A DNA stretch of 64,000 nt from JBKEDC01 sp047975205 (GTDB lineage: Bacteria; Bacteroidota; Bacteroidia; Bacteroidales; Prolixibacteraceae), in the NCBI GenBank assembly GCA_047975205.1, contig JBKEDC010000021.1, forward strand, positions 11,951 through 75,950. The letters run 5' to 3'. Below, piece by piece: positions 26,830 through 35,136 of the stretch. Each line of letters opens with the position of its first letter. Position 1 is the first letter of the stretch. Under the pieces are notes generated by a model that worked only from the letters and a program-made list of their open reading frames with translations, made no database searches and was not told where the DNA came from. The translations under genes were made by a program, and so were the position numbers.

Positions 26830-29800
26830 CTAAAAGACATTCTTTATCGGCTTAATCACAAAATTAAACTTGTAATTTGCATAAGGTATGCGAAAATCTT
26901 CAAAAGGAAGGGCTCCCCAACTATTTACGCAACCCAAGCCCATCTGTTTTTTGTCTATACAGATAGTTACAAAATCGCTTTTTTGTACATCCGAAAAGTG
27001 TCTTTGGTCTTTATAATCTCCGTCGTCTAAAGATTCTTGCGTATAGTTTAATGCTGATATCGAGTATGGATAGTCAGAAGTAAAGCTTACTCCCTCTCCA
27101 TTTTGCATGGTTTGCTCCCACCAACGAACATCTGATTTTGTTCCGGTTTCTTGTGGTCGGATGTATGAGTAGGCTTGTTCATCAACTGTTTGCTTATATA
27201 TCCCAAGAAATTCTGAATCCTTACGATCAGCATAATTCTCAACAGGTCCTCTACCGTAATATTTAATTGATTGATAAGCTTTAGGCATCTCCATAGTCAT
27301 CCCGAAGCGGAACATATCCGGAATTTTCTGACTTGGACTCGCTTCTAATTGTTGAGTAACTTCAATAGCACCTTCATTATTTATTAAATAGCTTAACTTC
27401 AATTTAGCTCCAACATCCGGCATATCATACATTGCCTTAACTTCTATCAATCCACCGGAAGTTACTGCTGATTTTAATGATTCTAATTTAACGTCAGGGT
27501 TTTTCCAGACCTTATATTTAGACTCTAGTTGTGCTCCAAAGTCGTTATCTGTCGGGGCTCGCCAGAAGTCTGGTTTGAGCACCGATCCGTCCTCAAGTAT
27601 TCTGTTTCCATCAACAAGATAACGGCACAAGTATCCGCTTTCTCTATCAAAATCTATTGCAAAGTTCGCTCCCTTCACTAATAAGTAGTTAAAATCACTA
27701 TTGTCTATTATGGGTTGTTCAACTATTTTGTTAGTTTCCTCCTTATTCTTAATTGTAATATCGTTATTTTTCCAATCTTTTACGCTGAACTGTTGTTTCG
27801 CAATTTCATATTTCGCAGGTAGCAATTGCTCTGCTCTTTTGAGTTTGTATGACACATTTAACAATACTTCTTTGGCTTTAGTATCATCAGAAATATGAAC
27901 ACCTAAGTCGAGTAACACTTTTTGTTGTGGTTCTATATTCAAATCATTTATGATGCCTGTTTGTTGCATCTTTCCGTCAAGCAAGATTTCCCATTGCAAA
28001 TAAATATCATTCAGATTTCGGAAGGAGTATTCGTTATACACTTCTATTTTTCCTAATTTTAAATCAATAGGGGTTGTCCATATCGATTGATAGTAATATC
28101 CCACCTCATACATATGTGGATTTGGAATCCTATCTGGATTTACTAATCCATTATCCAAGAAATTATTATCGCTGGCATCGTATGGGTTAAAATCACCTCC
28201 ATAAGCATAAAAATCTTCACCTTCCTTATCTTTCCATCGAATTGATTGATCAGCAAAGTCCCATATAAATCCGCCTTGATATAATGGGTATTTGCGAATC
28301 ATATTCCAATAGATATCGAATCCTCCGCCTGAATTACCCATGGCATGAGCATATTCGCACTGAATTAAAGGCTTATCATTGTCAGACTTAGCATATTGCT
28401 CACTTCTTTCATAGTCATAATACATCGGACAAAAGATATCCGTAAATTCATTACCGTGTGCTTGTTCGTATTGTACAGGTCGGGAGTAGTCATAATCTTT
28501 AATCCAATTATAACAGGCTTCAAAATTAGAACCAAACCCGGCTTCATTCCCAAGCGACCATACTATAACCGAAGGATGATTATAATTTCTCAATACATTG
28601 CGCTCATTACGCTCTAAATGAGCTTTAGCGAATAATGGATTTTTAGCTAAAGTTTCATCTCCATACCCCATACCATGAGATTCTATATTAGCTTCTGCCA
28701 CTACATACAGTCCATATTTATCACAAAGTTCATACCACAGATTATCATCAGGATAATGACAAGTACGCACAGCATTAATATTAAAACGCTTCATCATCAG
28801 AATATCTTGCTCCATGCGTTCAGGTGAAACAACATAACCGCCGTCTGGATCTAGCTCATGACGATTAACTCCTTTTATCAATATAGGTTTACCATTGACA
28901 CAAAGTTGGTTATCTTTCATTTCTACTTTACGAAACCCCACTTGTATGGGAATAACTTCTTTAACTTCTTTTCCACTCCTAAGAGTAGCAATCAGCGTGT
29001 ACAAGTTTGGGGTTTCAGCCGTCCATTTATCTGGATTAGATACTTCCATGTTTACGATGTGAATACCTGAACCTGAGACTCCATCTTTTTCAACTATACT
29101 TCCTTCTGCATCCAACAACTGCAATTCTACAGAACTGCTTGCCGCTAAGTCAAGCTTAATTGCCAAGCTGCCATCAGTATAATTATTCACTAAATCCGGA
29201 GTTACTTTAATATCTCGAATATGCACATTATTTCTAGCAAACAAATAACAATCTCTGCTTACTCCGGAGAATCTCCAGAAATCTTGATCCTCTAAATATG
29301 TTCCATCACACCAACGAAATACTTGAAATGCTATCAAGTTCTTTCCCGAATGGAGATACTTTGTAATATCAAATTCAGCTTCAAGTTTGCTATCCTCGCT
29401 ATATCCTACATATTTCCCGTTAACATATAAACTTATGTTTGATGTTATCGAACCAAAATGAGCTATTATTTGCTTACCCTTCCAGCTATTAGGTAGATTT
29501 ATTTCCTTTCTATATGTTCCCACATGATTATTCTTTTCGGGAACTGTTGGTGGATCATTTTTATATTGATTGCGCCACCCATAACCATTATTCACATATT
29601 GCGGACTACCATAACCATTTAGTTCCCAAACACCCGGCACCTCTATACTATTCCAATTTTTGTCATTAAAATTCAGTGTATAAAAATCTACCGGACGTTG
29701 CCCTGCATCTTTCACCCAATTAAACTTCCAAACTCCGTTAAGACTAAAAAAATTATCAGAATGTTCTTTTATATTCTCGATAGCCTTAGTCTCTGACTCA

Positions 29801-29940
29801 TAAGCGAAAAAGGCACTACGCATGGGTAAGCGATTTTCTTCGTTTATTTTAGGATCTTGCCAATAATTTTTAGCGTTTAAGCCATTTGAAGTTAAAATCA
29901 TCAATACAACAACTAAGCTGCTTATATATATTTGTTTCAT
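26830..29940 (-). CDS. GH2 beta-galactosidase, LacZ-like, exported
   Basis: A 1036-residue LacZ-type GH2 enzyme with a signal peptide before KNYWQDP. All five LacZ-type domains seem present: jelly roll (PGVWELNGYGSPQYVN), Ig-like, TIM barrel, Ig-like and the C-terminal Bgal small-chain domain (FRFGMTMEMP, YYGRGPVENYADR, PQETG). The acid/base Glu is in IVWSLGNEAGFG near 465 and the nucleophile Glu in PLIQCEYAHAMGNS near 527. This full layout makes beta-galactosidase the most likely activity, more so than for the other two GH2 proteins here. It follows the GH51 fusion gene by 39 bases. Confidence 0.94.
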   Translation of the reverse strand: MKQIYISSLVVVLMILTSNGLNAKNYWQDPKINEENRLPMRSAFFAYESETKAIENIKEHSDNFFSLNGVWKFNWVKDAGQRPVDFYTLNFNDKNWNSIEVPGVWELNGYGSPQYVNNGYGWRNQYKNDPPTVPEKNNHVGTYRKEINLPNSWKGKQIIAHFGSITSNISLYVNGKYVGYSEDSKLEAEFDITKYLHSGKNLIAFQVFRWCDGTYLEDQDFWRFSGVSRDCYLFARNNVHIRDIKVTPDLVNNYTDGSLAIKLDLAASSSVELQLLDAEGSIVEKDGVSGSGIHIVNMEVSNPDKWTAETPNLYTLIATLRSGKEVKEVIPIQVGFRKVEMKDNQLCVNGKPILIKGVNRHELDPDGGYVVSPERMEQDILMMKRFNINAVRTCHYPDDNLWYELCDKYGLYVVAEANIESHGMGYGDETLAKNPLFAKAHLERNERNVLRNYNHPSVIVWSLGNEAGFGSNFEACYNWIKDYDYSRPVQYEQAHGNEFTDIFCPMYYDYERSEQYAKSDNDKPLIQCEYAHAMGNSGGGFDIYWNMIRKYPLYQGGFIWDFADQSIRWKDKEGEDFYAYGGDFNPYDASDNNFLDNGLVNPDRIPNPHMYEVGYYYQSIWTTPIDLKLGKIEVYNEYSFRNLNDIYLQWEILLDGKMQQTGIINDLNIEPQQKVLLDLGVHISDDTKAKEVLLNVSYKLKRAEQLLPAKYEIAKQQFSVKDWKNNDITIKNKEETNKIVEQPIIDNSDFNYLLVKGANFAIDFDRESGYLCRYLVDGNRILEDGSVLKPDFWRAPTDNDFGAQLESKYKVWKNPDVKLESLKSAVTSGGLIEVKAMYDMPDVGAKLKLSYLINNEGAIEVTQQLEASPSQKIPDMFRFGMTMEMPKAYQSIKYYGRGPVENYADRKDSEFLGIYKQTVDEQAYSYIRPQETGTKSDVRWWEQTMQNGEGVSFTSDYPYSISALNYTQESLDDGDYKDQRHFSDVQKSDFVTICIDKKQMGLGCVNSWGALPFEDFRIPYANYKFNFVIKPIKNVF

Positions 29941-29979
29941 TTATATTTATTTGTAAAGTGATTCAATATTTCTTAGCGT

Positions 29980-32529
29980 TTATTGCTTTATTCTAATCAC
30001 AGTAAGTGAATACGGTTCTAAAATAAGATTTCCGGTATTAACATTCACCATTTTTGGTTTAGCATTAGTATCATCAGGAGCTCCGGAAAGGACAGTAGCC
30101 ACTAAATTTGTATCTGGAATTTTCAAATTCGACAAATCTAATCTAGTACTCACGTCAACAGGGAGCAAGTTCACTAGCTTAACTATGATATCTCCGGTTT
30201 TAGAGTCTCGCACAATTGATTTTCCAATACGCTTTGTTAATTGAACATTATCATCTGAGAGTTTAATGACAGAACCGACGTACTCATCACCGGAATTTTG
30301 TCCAAAAAGCTTTTGCGTGTAATATCCAACACCCGGTTTAACCTCAGTATTATTGAAATATATCAAATCAGGATTCCATTGTGTAAACCCCTCTTTTGCT
30401 AATAACGGAGCGTAAGAGGTCATAGTAACCACATCTGCATTTCGCTCAATATTTGTTAAATGCAAAGCCTCTAGAAGAGCTGTTTCTATATTGTTTTTCC
30501 TGCCGGTCACATGAGCTGCATATTCCCCTAAATAAACCTTCGATTTGCTACGATCATATTTATCATAGTAGTCTTGATTATGCAAAAACCATCCCGGAGG
30601 TTGATAATAATGTTCATCTACCATAGGTACTTCTAATTTAGTAGCAAAATCCCAACCGGCTTTATAATCAGCTCCTTCTGAGAAAGGTCCCACTGTTCCT
30701 ATAATTATAATATTGGGATATTTCTCATGAACAGCTTTATATATCATTTCGAAACGTTCTTTGAATACATCTGAGATTAAATCTTCGTTCCCAATTCCCA
30801 GATATTTTAGATTGAAAGGTTTAGGATGACCCGCATCAGCACGCATTTTTGCCCATTTATTTGTCTTAGGGTTTCCGTTTGCCCATTCTATTAAATCAAA
30901 AATATCTTGAATGTAGTCTTTCATTTTATTCATCGGAATACCACACTGCTGACCATATCCTCCGGCACCTGAATTTTGACAAGGAACTCCTGCTGCCAAT
31001 ACCGGTAATGGTTCCGCTCCGACATCCTCACAGAATTGGAAATATTCAAAATACCCTAATCCCATTGATTGATGATATCCCCAAAGATTACGATCTTGTT
31101 TTCGAGATTCTAAAGATCCTATGGTATTCTTCCAATGATAAATATTGTCAACACCATCGCCATGAGCTACACATCCGCCGGGGAAGCGAACGAAACGAGG
31201 TTTCATATCTGCAAGCGTTTGAGCCAGATCGGCACGCAAACCATTTTCACGTCCCTTAAAAGTTTTTTCCGGAAACAATGATACCATATCCAAAGCTACG
31301 ATACCTGTTGTCTGTGGAGCTATTTCTAACTGTGCATTTGCAGCACTCTTCTTTGCAGTGATAACGCCATGATACCTTTTCCATTCTGATGAAGACACCA
31401 CTTTTGAAAGAAACTCTCCACACGATTCTCCTTTGTCATTTAACAGGTTAATGTGCATCTTTTTCCCTTTACCCTGAATATTCTTAGCAAAAAATGACAC
31501 ATTATATTTATCGCCTGCCTTCAATGCAATACCATTATATCCCTCATTGATAATTGCACCACCAATTTGCTTTACATCTAATACTGCATAATGTTTGTTA
31601 TTTTTATGAATCGGACTTTTAGTTTCGATATTAAAATCAAGCTCATCTTCGTTATTTTTCTTCCAAGCAGTCTTTGCATTCCATTCCTTGCGATCTTTAT
31701 TCGAAAATTCAAAGTCTCGATTACGCACTAGTTCCGCATATAAACCTCCATCGGCTGAATAATTAATATCTTCAAAAAAGATACCAATAAGCGAATCACT
31801 AATCTTCTTTGTCTGAGCCGTATCGGCTTTTATTGTTGCACTAAATGGTTTTAGTTTTGCAAAACGAGTTTGATCATCCATAAAGGTTTCGCTGTTCACT
31901 ACTTTCTTGTACTCCGAAAGCTGATAAGCCTTGATTAGACAATCTACCTCCGACCATTTAACTTCATGAACAGTCCCCTGCTCCTCTTTTCCCATGACAT
32001 TTGCAACGACTCTTTGCTTAAGATCTGATTTTGCTATCGACTTAGCATCTGTATAGTGTTCAAAATCGGTTGTAGTTATAGCATAGCATCCTTTATGCGA
32101 TTCTTTTGTACTTTCCCACGAAATAGTATAGATTCCATCTGAGAGGCTCACACTTAAATTTTCACAATTATTGCCACTTGTTACGTAAGGATATGATTGA
32201 ACTGTCCATTGAGTAAGATTTTCAGATGATGTATAAGCAAAAGCATTTACGTCATCGTTTAGTGTCCAAACACACCGCCATACGTTATTAGCTCCTTTAA
32301 ACAAAAAAGGATTGTACATTTTCTTCTGACTCCCCCAACGTCCGAAGTCACTTTTGAGAAATGGATATCCATCTCCAACAGCATGCCAATTTATTTGATC
32401 TGTGCTATAAGCAAATCGCAAGCCATTTTCTCCATAGGCAAAAAGGTAAACCTTCTGAGGTTCATTTGCCCGGGCAATTGTAAAGATATTCAACCCCAAA
32501 AGCAGTAAAATCAATAATCTTAGTTTCAT
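29980..32529 (-). CDS. GH51 alpha-L-arabinofuranosidase with N-terminal GH43-like partial propeller
   Basis: A protein of about 849 residues with the ATG at 32529 (MKLRLLILLLLGLNIFTIARA, a signal peptide); an upstream in-frame ATG at 32553 would spoil the signal. Residues about 22-200 form a module resembling part of a GH43-like propeller (VYLFAYGENGLRFAYSTD, MYNPFLFKG, NLSVSLSDGIYTISWES); it is too short for five blades. After a linker, the GH51 domain starts at SLIGIFFEDINYSADGGLYAEL. The acid/base Glu is in GIGNEDLISDVF near 579 and the nucleophile Glu in VYLGEYAAHVTG near 668. The front module may bind sugar rather than cut it. It is the second gene of the operon. Confidence 0.9.
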   Translation of the reverse strand: MKLRLLILLLLGLNIFTIARANEPQKVYLFAYGENGLRFAYSTDQINWHAVGDGYPFLKSDFGRWGSQKKMYNPFLFKGANNVWRCVWTLNDDVNAFAYTSSENLTQWTVQSYPYVTSGNNCENLSVSLSDGIYTISWESTKESHKGCYAITTTDFEHYTDAKSIAKSDLKQRVVANVMGKEEQGTVHEVKWSEVDCLIKAYQLSEYKKVVNSETFMDDQTRFAKLKPFSATIKADTAQTKKISDSLIGIFFEDINYSADGGLYAELVRNRDFEFSNKDRKEWNAKTAWKKNNEDELDFNIETKSPIHKNNKHYAVLDVKQIGGAIINEGYNGIALKAGDKYNVSFFAKNIQGKGKKMHINLLNDKGESCGEFLSKVVSSSEWKRYHGVITAKKSAANAQLEIAPQTTGIVALDMVSLFPEKTFKGRENGLRADLAQTLADMKPRFVRFPGGCVAHGDGVDNIYHWKNTIGSLESRKQDRNLWGYHQSMGLGYFEYFQFCEDVGAEPLPVLAAGVPCQNSGAGGYGQQCGIPMNKMKDYIQDIFDLIEWANGNPKTNKWAKMRADAGHPKPFNLKYLGIGNEDLISDVFKERFEMIYKAVHEKYPNIIIIGTVGPFSEGADYKAGWDFATKLEVPMVDEHYYQPPGWFLHNQDYYDKYDRSKSKVYLGEYAAHVTGRKNNIETALLEALHLTNIERNADVVTMTSYAPLLAKEGFTQWNPDLIYFNNTEVKPGVGYYTQKLFGQNSGDEYVGSVIKLSDDNVQLTKRIGKSIVRDSKTGDIIVKLVNLLPVDVSTRLDLSNLKIPDTNLVATVLSGAPDDTNAKPKMVNVNTGNLILEPYSLTVIRIKQ

Positions 32530-32620
32530 ATTTGGTTCTATTCGTTCACACATAGATTAGAGCAGTCTATGGAGATTGCTCATTAAGAGTACAATATACT
32601 ATTTTTCTTTTTTATTGATA

Positions 32621-34474
32621 TTAACGGGATGAATTATCCCTAATTTTCTTGATTTCGTCTTGATTCAAAACTCGATTGTACACTTTGAAGTCTTTGATTC
32701 TCTCTTTAAAATCACCAAAAGAAACATCTGATATTGTTAATCCGTCGATTTCTATATATTGATCAATCAATCCATTAATGTAAGTTCGTAAGATTCCGTT
32801 ATTGTAGGTTATCGCCAAATCAAATGCGCCAAATTTAGTCGGGGCATACCATTGTCCTCCGGTGCTTCGTCCTTTCTGCTGCCACACATCAGAACTTCCC
32901 AATACGCTCGTACTTTGGTATTTCTCATCGTTTGATTGTATATAGGGTTTTGGTGCTATTTCATTGGGCACAACATAACTTAAACCTGCAAATTGCACCA
33001 TATTTCCAAAATACTGCTCTTTATCCATGTAAACAGTCATTATCAATGAAAAAGAAGAACTTTTAGACACCTTAGTTGTATTTCCATCGGCAGCTTGAGC
33101 AATTAAACCTTTATCTAAATTAATACTTTTCGTGGGCAACGGCATATCCGTATGAATTGCTGTTGGGTATCCTTGAGGACGAGATGAACTAACCATCCAA
33201 TCATAATAATCGCCATACATCCAGACAAGGGCAGCATCTGTTTCTCGGTTAGCAATCATAAAAGGACGAGCGTTATTCTTTTTCGAATCGACTGTGATTT
33301 GTTCTGAAGATACCAACTTACCCTTTTTATGTACCATATATTTTTTCAGCTCATAAACTCGACCATATTTTCCATCAACAGGCACCGAAGCATAGATTGC
33401 GCAATCATTATTCTTATCTATTGCCATACCTCCGCTATAACATTTTTCAATATTCGGCGTTTGATGAAAATGCCCTCCGGCATGAGTCAGGAAAGTTTTT
33501 TGCCATGCTTTGCCCGTCCAACTCAAGCGATAGTAATCATGCAAACTTTTATCCTCGTTGATAGTAACTTCGGCAATTACCGGTCTTTCTTTCTTATCTA
33601 AAACAACTTCCCAAAGCCAATTGCGCCCGGGGGTATCATCGGCAACAGCATATGGATAAGCTTTTTTATATTCCTTCGTGGCATCTACATCATGTAACAC
33701 TGAATCGCCGACTATTGCAAGTGTATTTCCTTTTATATCTTTAAGCTCCTTAGTGTTAATATCAATGTAGTTCAGATATATGTAATTTATGCTTTGATTG
33801 TCGGGATGCGTTGTGGTGTATGCCAAATAAATTTTATCTTTTCCGTTTGATACATATTTGGCATAAGGGCGAGTTCCCCCTTGCCCTTTTCGGGAACGCA
33901 CGATTTGATACGCTCCCCAATCGATACTCACCTTATCTTCTTTGTCGGGCATTGTCATTCGGGCAATAGTTGGATGCCAACCAATTCCTCTCCAACATAA
34001 ATAGATGTGATTAGGGTCATCCGACAAAATAAATGGTGAAGGGTAGGTGGTATTATTTTTTGTAGTCAACCTAATTTCTTTTCCCAAGGTAGTTATATCT
34101 CCCGGTTTCTGCGAAATTCGATAATAAAAGCATGGTTCATCCGTATGACGAGAATAAAAAATCATGATTCGCTCATCGGGAAGTACTAAAAAAGTAGGAT
34201 TATCATGGTCATCAGGTTGAAAATACGAACGAATAAGCACTTCATTCGTTGTATTAGTGATATGATCTACTTGTGTAGCCTTAATATTCCCATGAACATC
34301 AATGTAACCGATGTAGGTACTGTTTATTGTTCCCGATGTATTCTCATAGTGCACAGCTCGGGGGTCGGCAAACCAACACCATGCGCCTTCTTCAGTAACG
34401 GTTGAACCTTTATAAGCATATGCTCCGGAAGAAGTTATCAATAACAATATGATAATCAAATATTTTTTCAACAT
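32621..34474 (-). CDS. BNR_4 beta-propeller protein with C-terminal LamG-like domain
   Basis: A 617-residue exported protein (signal peptide before YKGSTVTEEG). Residues about 25-430 look like a seven-bladed propeller of the BNR_4 type: GAWCWFADPRAVHY, DDHDNPTFLVLPDERIMIFYSRH, then GGTRPYAKYVSNGKDKIYL and HFHQTPNIEKCYSGG. BNR_4 folds include ulvan lyases (PL24, PL25) and the GH145 rhamnosidases that cut L-Rha-alpha-1,4-GlcA ends in arabinogalactan proteins. The last 170 residues resemble a concanavalin/LamG lectin domain (IDQYIEIDGL, FGDFKERIKDFKVYNRVL). I cannot say if it is a lyase, a hydrolase or a binding protein. It is the first gene of the operon, under the operator described at 34593-34694. 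Confidence 0.75.
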   Translation of the reverse strand: MLKKYLIIILLLITSSGAYAYKGSTVTEEGAWCWFADPRAVHYENTSGTINSTYIGYIDVHGNIKATQVDHITNTTNEVLIRSYFQPDDHDNPTFLVLPDERIMIFYSRHTDEPCFYYRISQKPGDITTLGKEIRLTTKNNTTYPSPFILSDDPNHIYLCWRGIGWHPTIARMTMPDKEDKVSIDWGAYQIVRSRKGQGGTRPYAKYVSNGKDKIYLAYTTTHPDNQSINYIYLNYIDINTKELKDIKGNTLAIVGDSVLHDVDATKEYKKAYPYAVADDTPGRNWLWEVVLDKKERPVIAEVTINEDKSLHDYYRLSWTGKAWQKTFLTHAGGHFHQTPNIEKCYSGGMAIDKNNDCAIYASVPVDGKYGRVYELKKYMVHKKGKLVSSEQITVDSKKNNARPFMIANRETDAALVWMYGDYYDWMVSSSRPQGYPTAIHTDMPLPTKSINLDKGLIAQAADGNTTKVSKSSSFSLIMTVYMDKEQYFGNMVQFAGLSYVVPNEIAPKPYIQSNDEKYQSTSVLGSSDVWQQKGRSTGGQWYAPTKFGAFDLAITYNNGILRTYINGLIDQYIEIDGLTISDVSFGDFKERIKDFKVYNRVLNQDEIKKIRDNSSR

Positions 34475-34592
34475 GATATATTCTAATTTATTTTACGTAA
34501 TTAAAAGTTATTATTCAGCAATGAGAATTGATTTATCGCTACATTTCCAAGCATAGCAGTTTAATGAATTAACAGTAGCTCAATCTTCATAA

Positions 34593-34694
34593 CAAAAATA
34601 TCATATATCATTTTTTAACAATAGTAATATCTCTTCATTTCCTGTAATTTTCTCTATTGTATTATATTTTTTCAAACAGAAATGATACTTTTTC
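34593..34694 (-). promoter_or_regulatory. Promoter and phased half-sites of the BNR_4-to-GH51 operon (site A)
   Basis: On the - strand: TATTTTTG (34600-34593) as -7 box and ATTG (34622-34619) at -33 with 18 bases between. Upstream, given as + strand text, are three half-sites TAATTTTC (34645-34652), ATTTTTTC (34666-34673) and ACTTTTTC (34687-34694), spaced 21 and 21. The nearest starts 45 bp from the -7 box. The outer two, with their flanks, match site B at 24 of 31 positions. The leader is about 110 bases. Confidence 0.55.
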
Positions 34695-34805
34695 GACAAT
34701 GAGCAGGCTTTGACCTATATGCATTATGAAAATATTATCTAAATACAATAAATCAAAACGTTTCAACAAAAGAGAATAAAATTTAGATTGGAGATATCAG
34801 GCGAG

Positions 34806-35016
34806 AAACACAGATTGTGTTCTTTTCTTAAGGAGAATTACACCAAAAAGTAGTTGGGGTGCTTATATTTTCACAAGGATGAGATAAAATAGACTCAATT
34901 ACATCCATTCCTCATTGAGAATTGCATCGAAAAGCGATTGGAAAGCTTTATATCTTCATTGAAATACGACAAAAAACACTAATTATGCTCATAATTCACC
35001 AAGAAAGAAGCAAGAA
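34806..35016. repeat. Degenerate 84-bp tandem repeat in the 660-base gap before SusD
   Basis: The segment at 34833-34879 recurs at 34917-34963, an offset of 84, with about three quarters of bases the same and mostly transitions between them (shared GAGAATT, AAAAG, TTGG, GCTT, ATAT, TTCA). The stretch AAACAC..ATT.TG.TC at 34806 recurs at 34974, an offset of 168, twice 84. A weaker third copy of the first segment starts near 34991. No open frame runs through it. It fills most of the otherwise gene-free 34475-35136. Confidence 0.6.
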
Positions 35017-35056
35017 AACAATACAACAAACTAGAAATCAGACAAATGACAAAAAA

Positions 35057-35125
35057 AACAAGGGAAGTATCCTGTAATACTTCCCTTGTTAAAATAACGC
35101 TGTTTTTCATAAGATACAGCGTTAT
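35057..35125 (-). terminator. Terminator of the GH16-SusC-SusD operon, with a second hairpin
   Basis: A 14-bp perfect inverted repeat (35057-35070 and 35077-35090, loop of 6), followed on the - strand by a run of Us from the A-run at 35051-35058. Closer to the SusD stop, a second 10-bp hairpin (35094-35103 and 35116-35125) precedes it in the transcript. Confidence 0.88.
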
Positions 35126-35136
35126 ATTTAATCAAG

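Noticed and set aside
34806..35016. CRISPR array
   Set aside because: The repeats are degenerate, there are no constant short repeats with unique spacers, and no cas gene is near.
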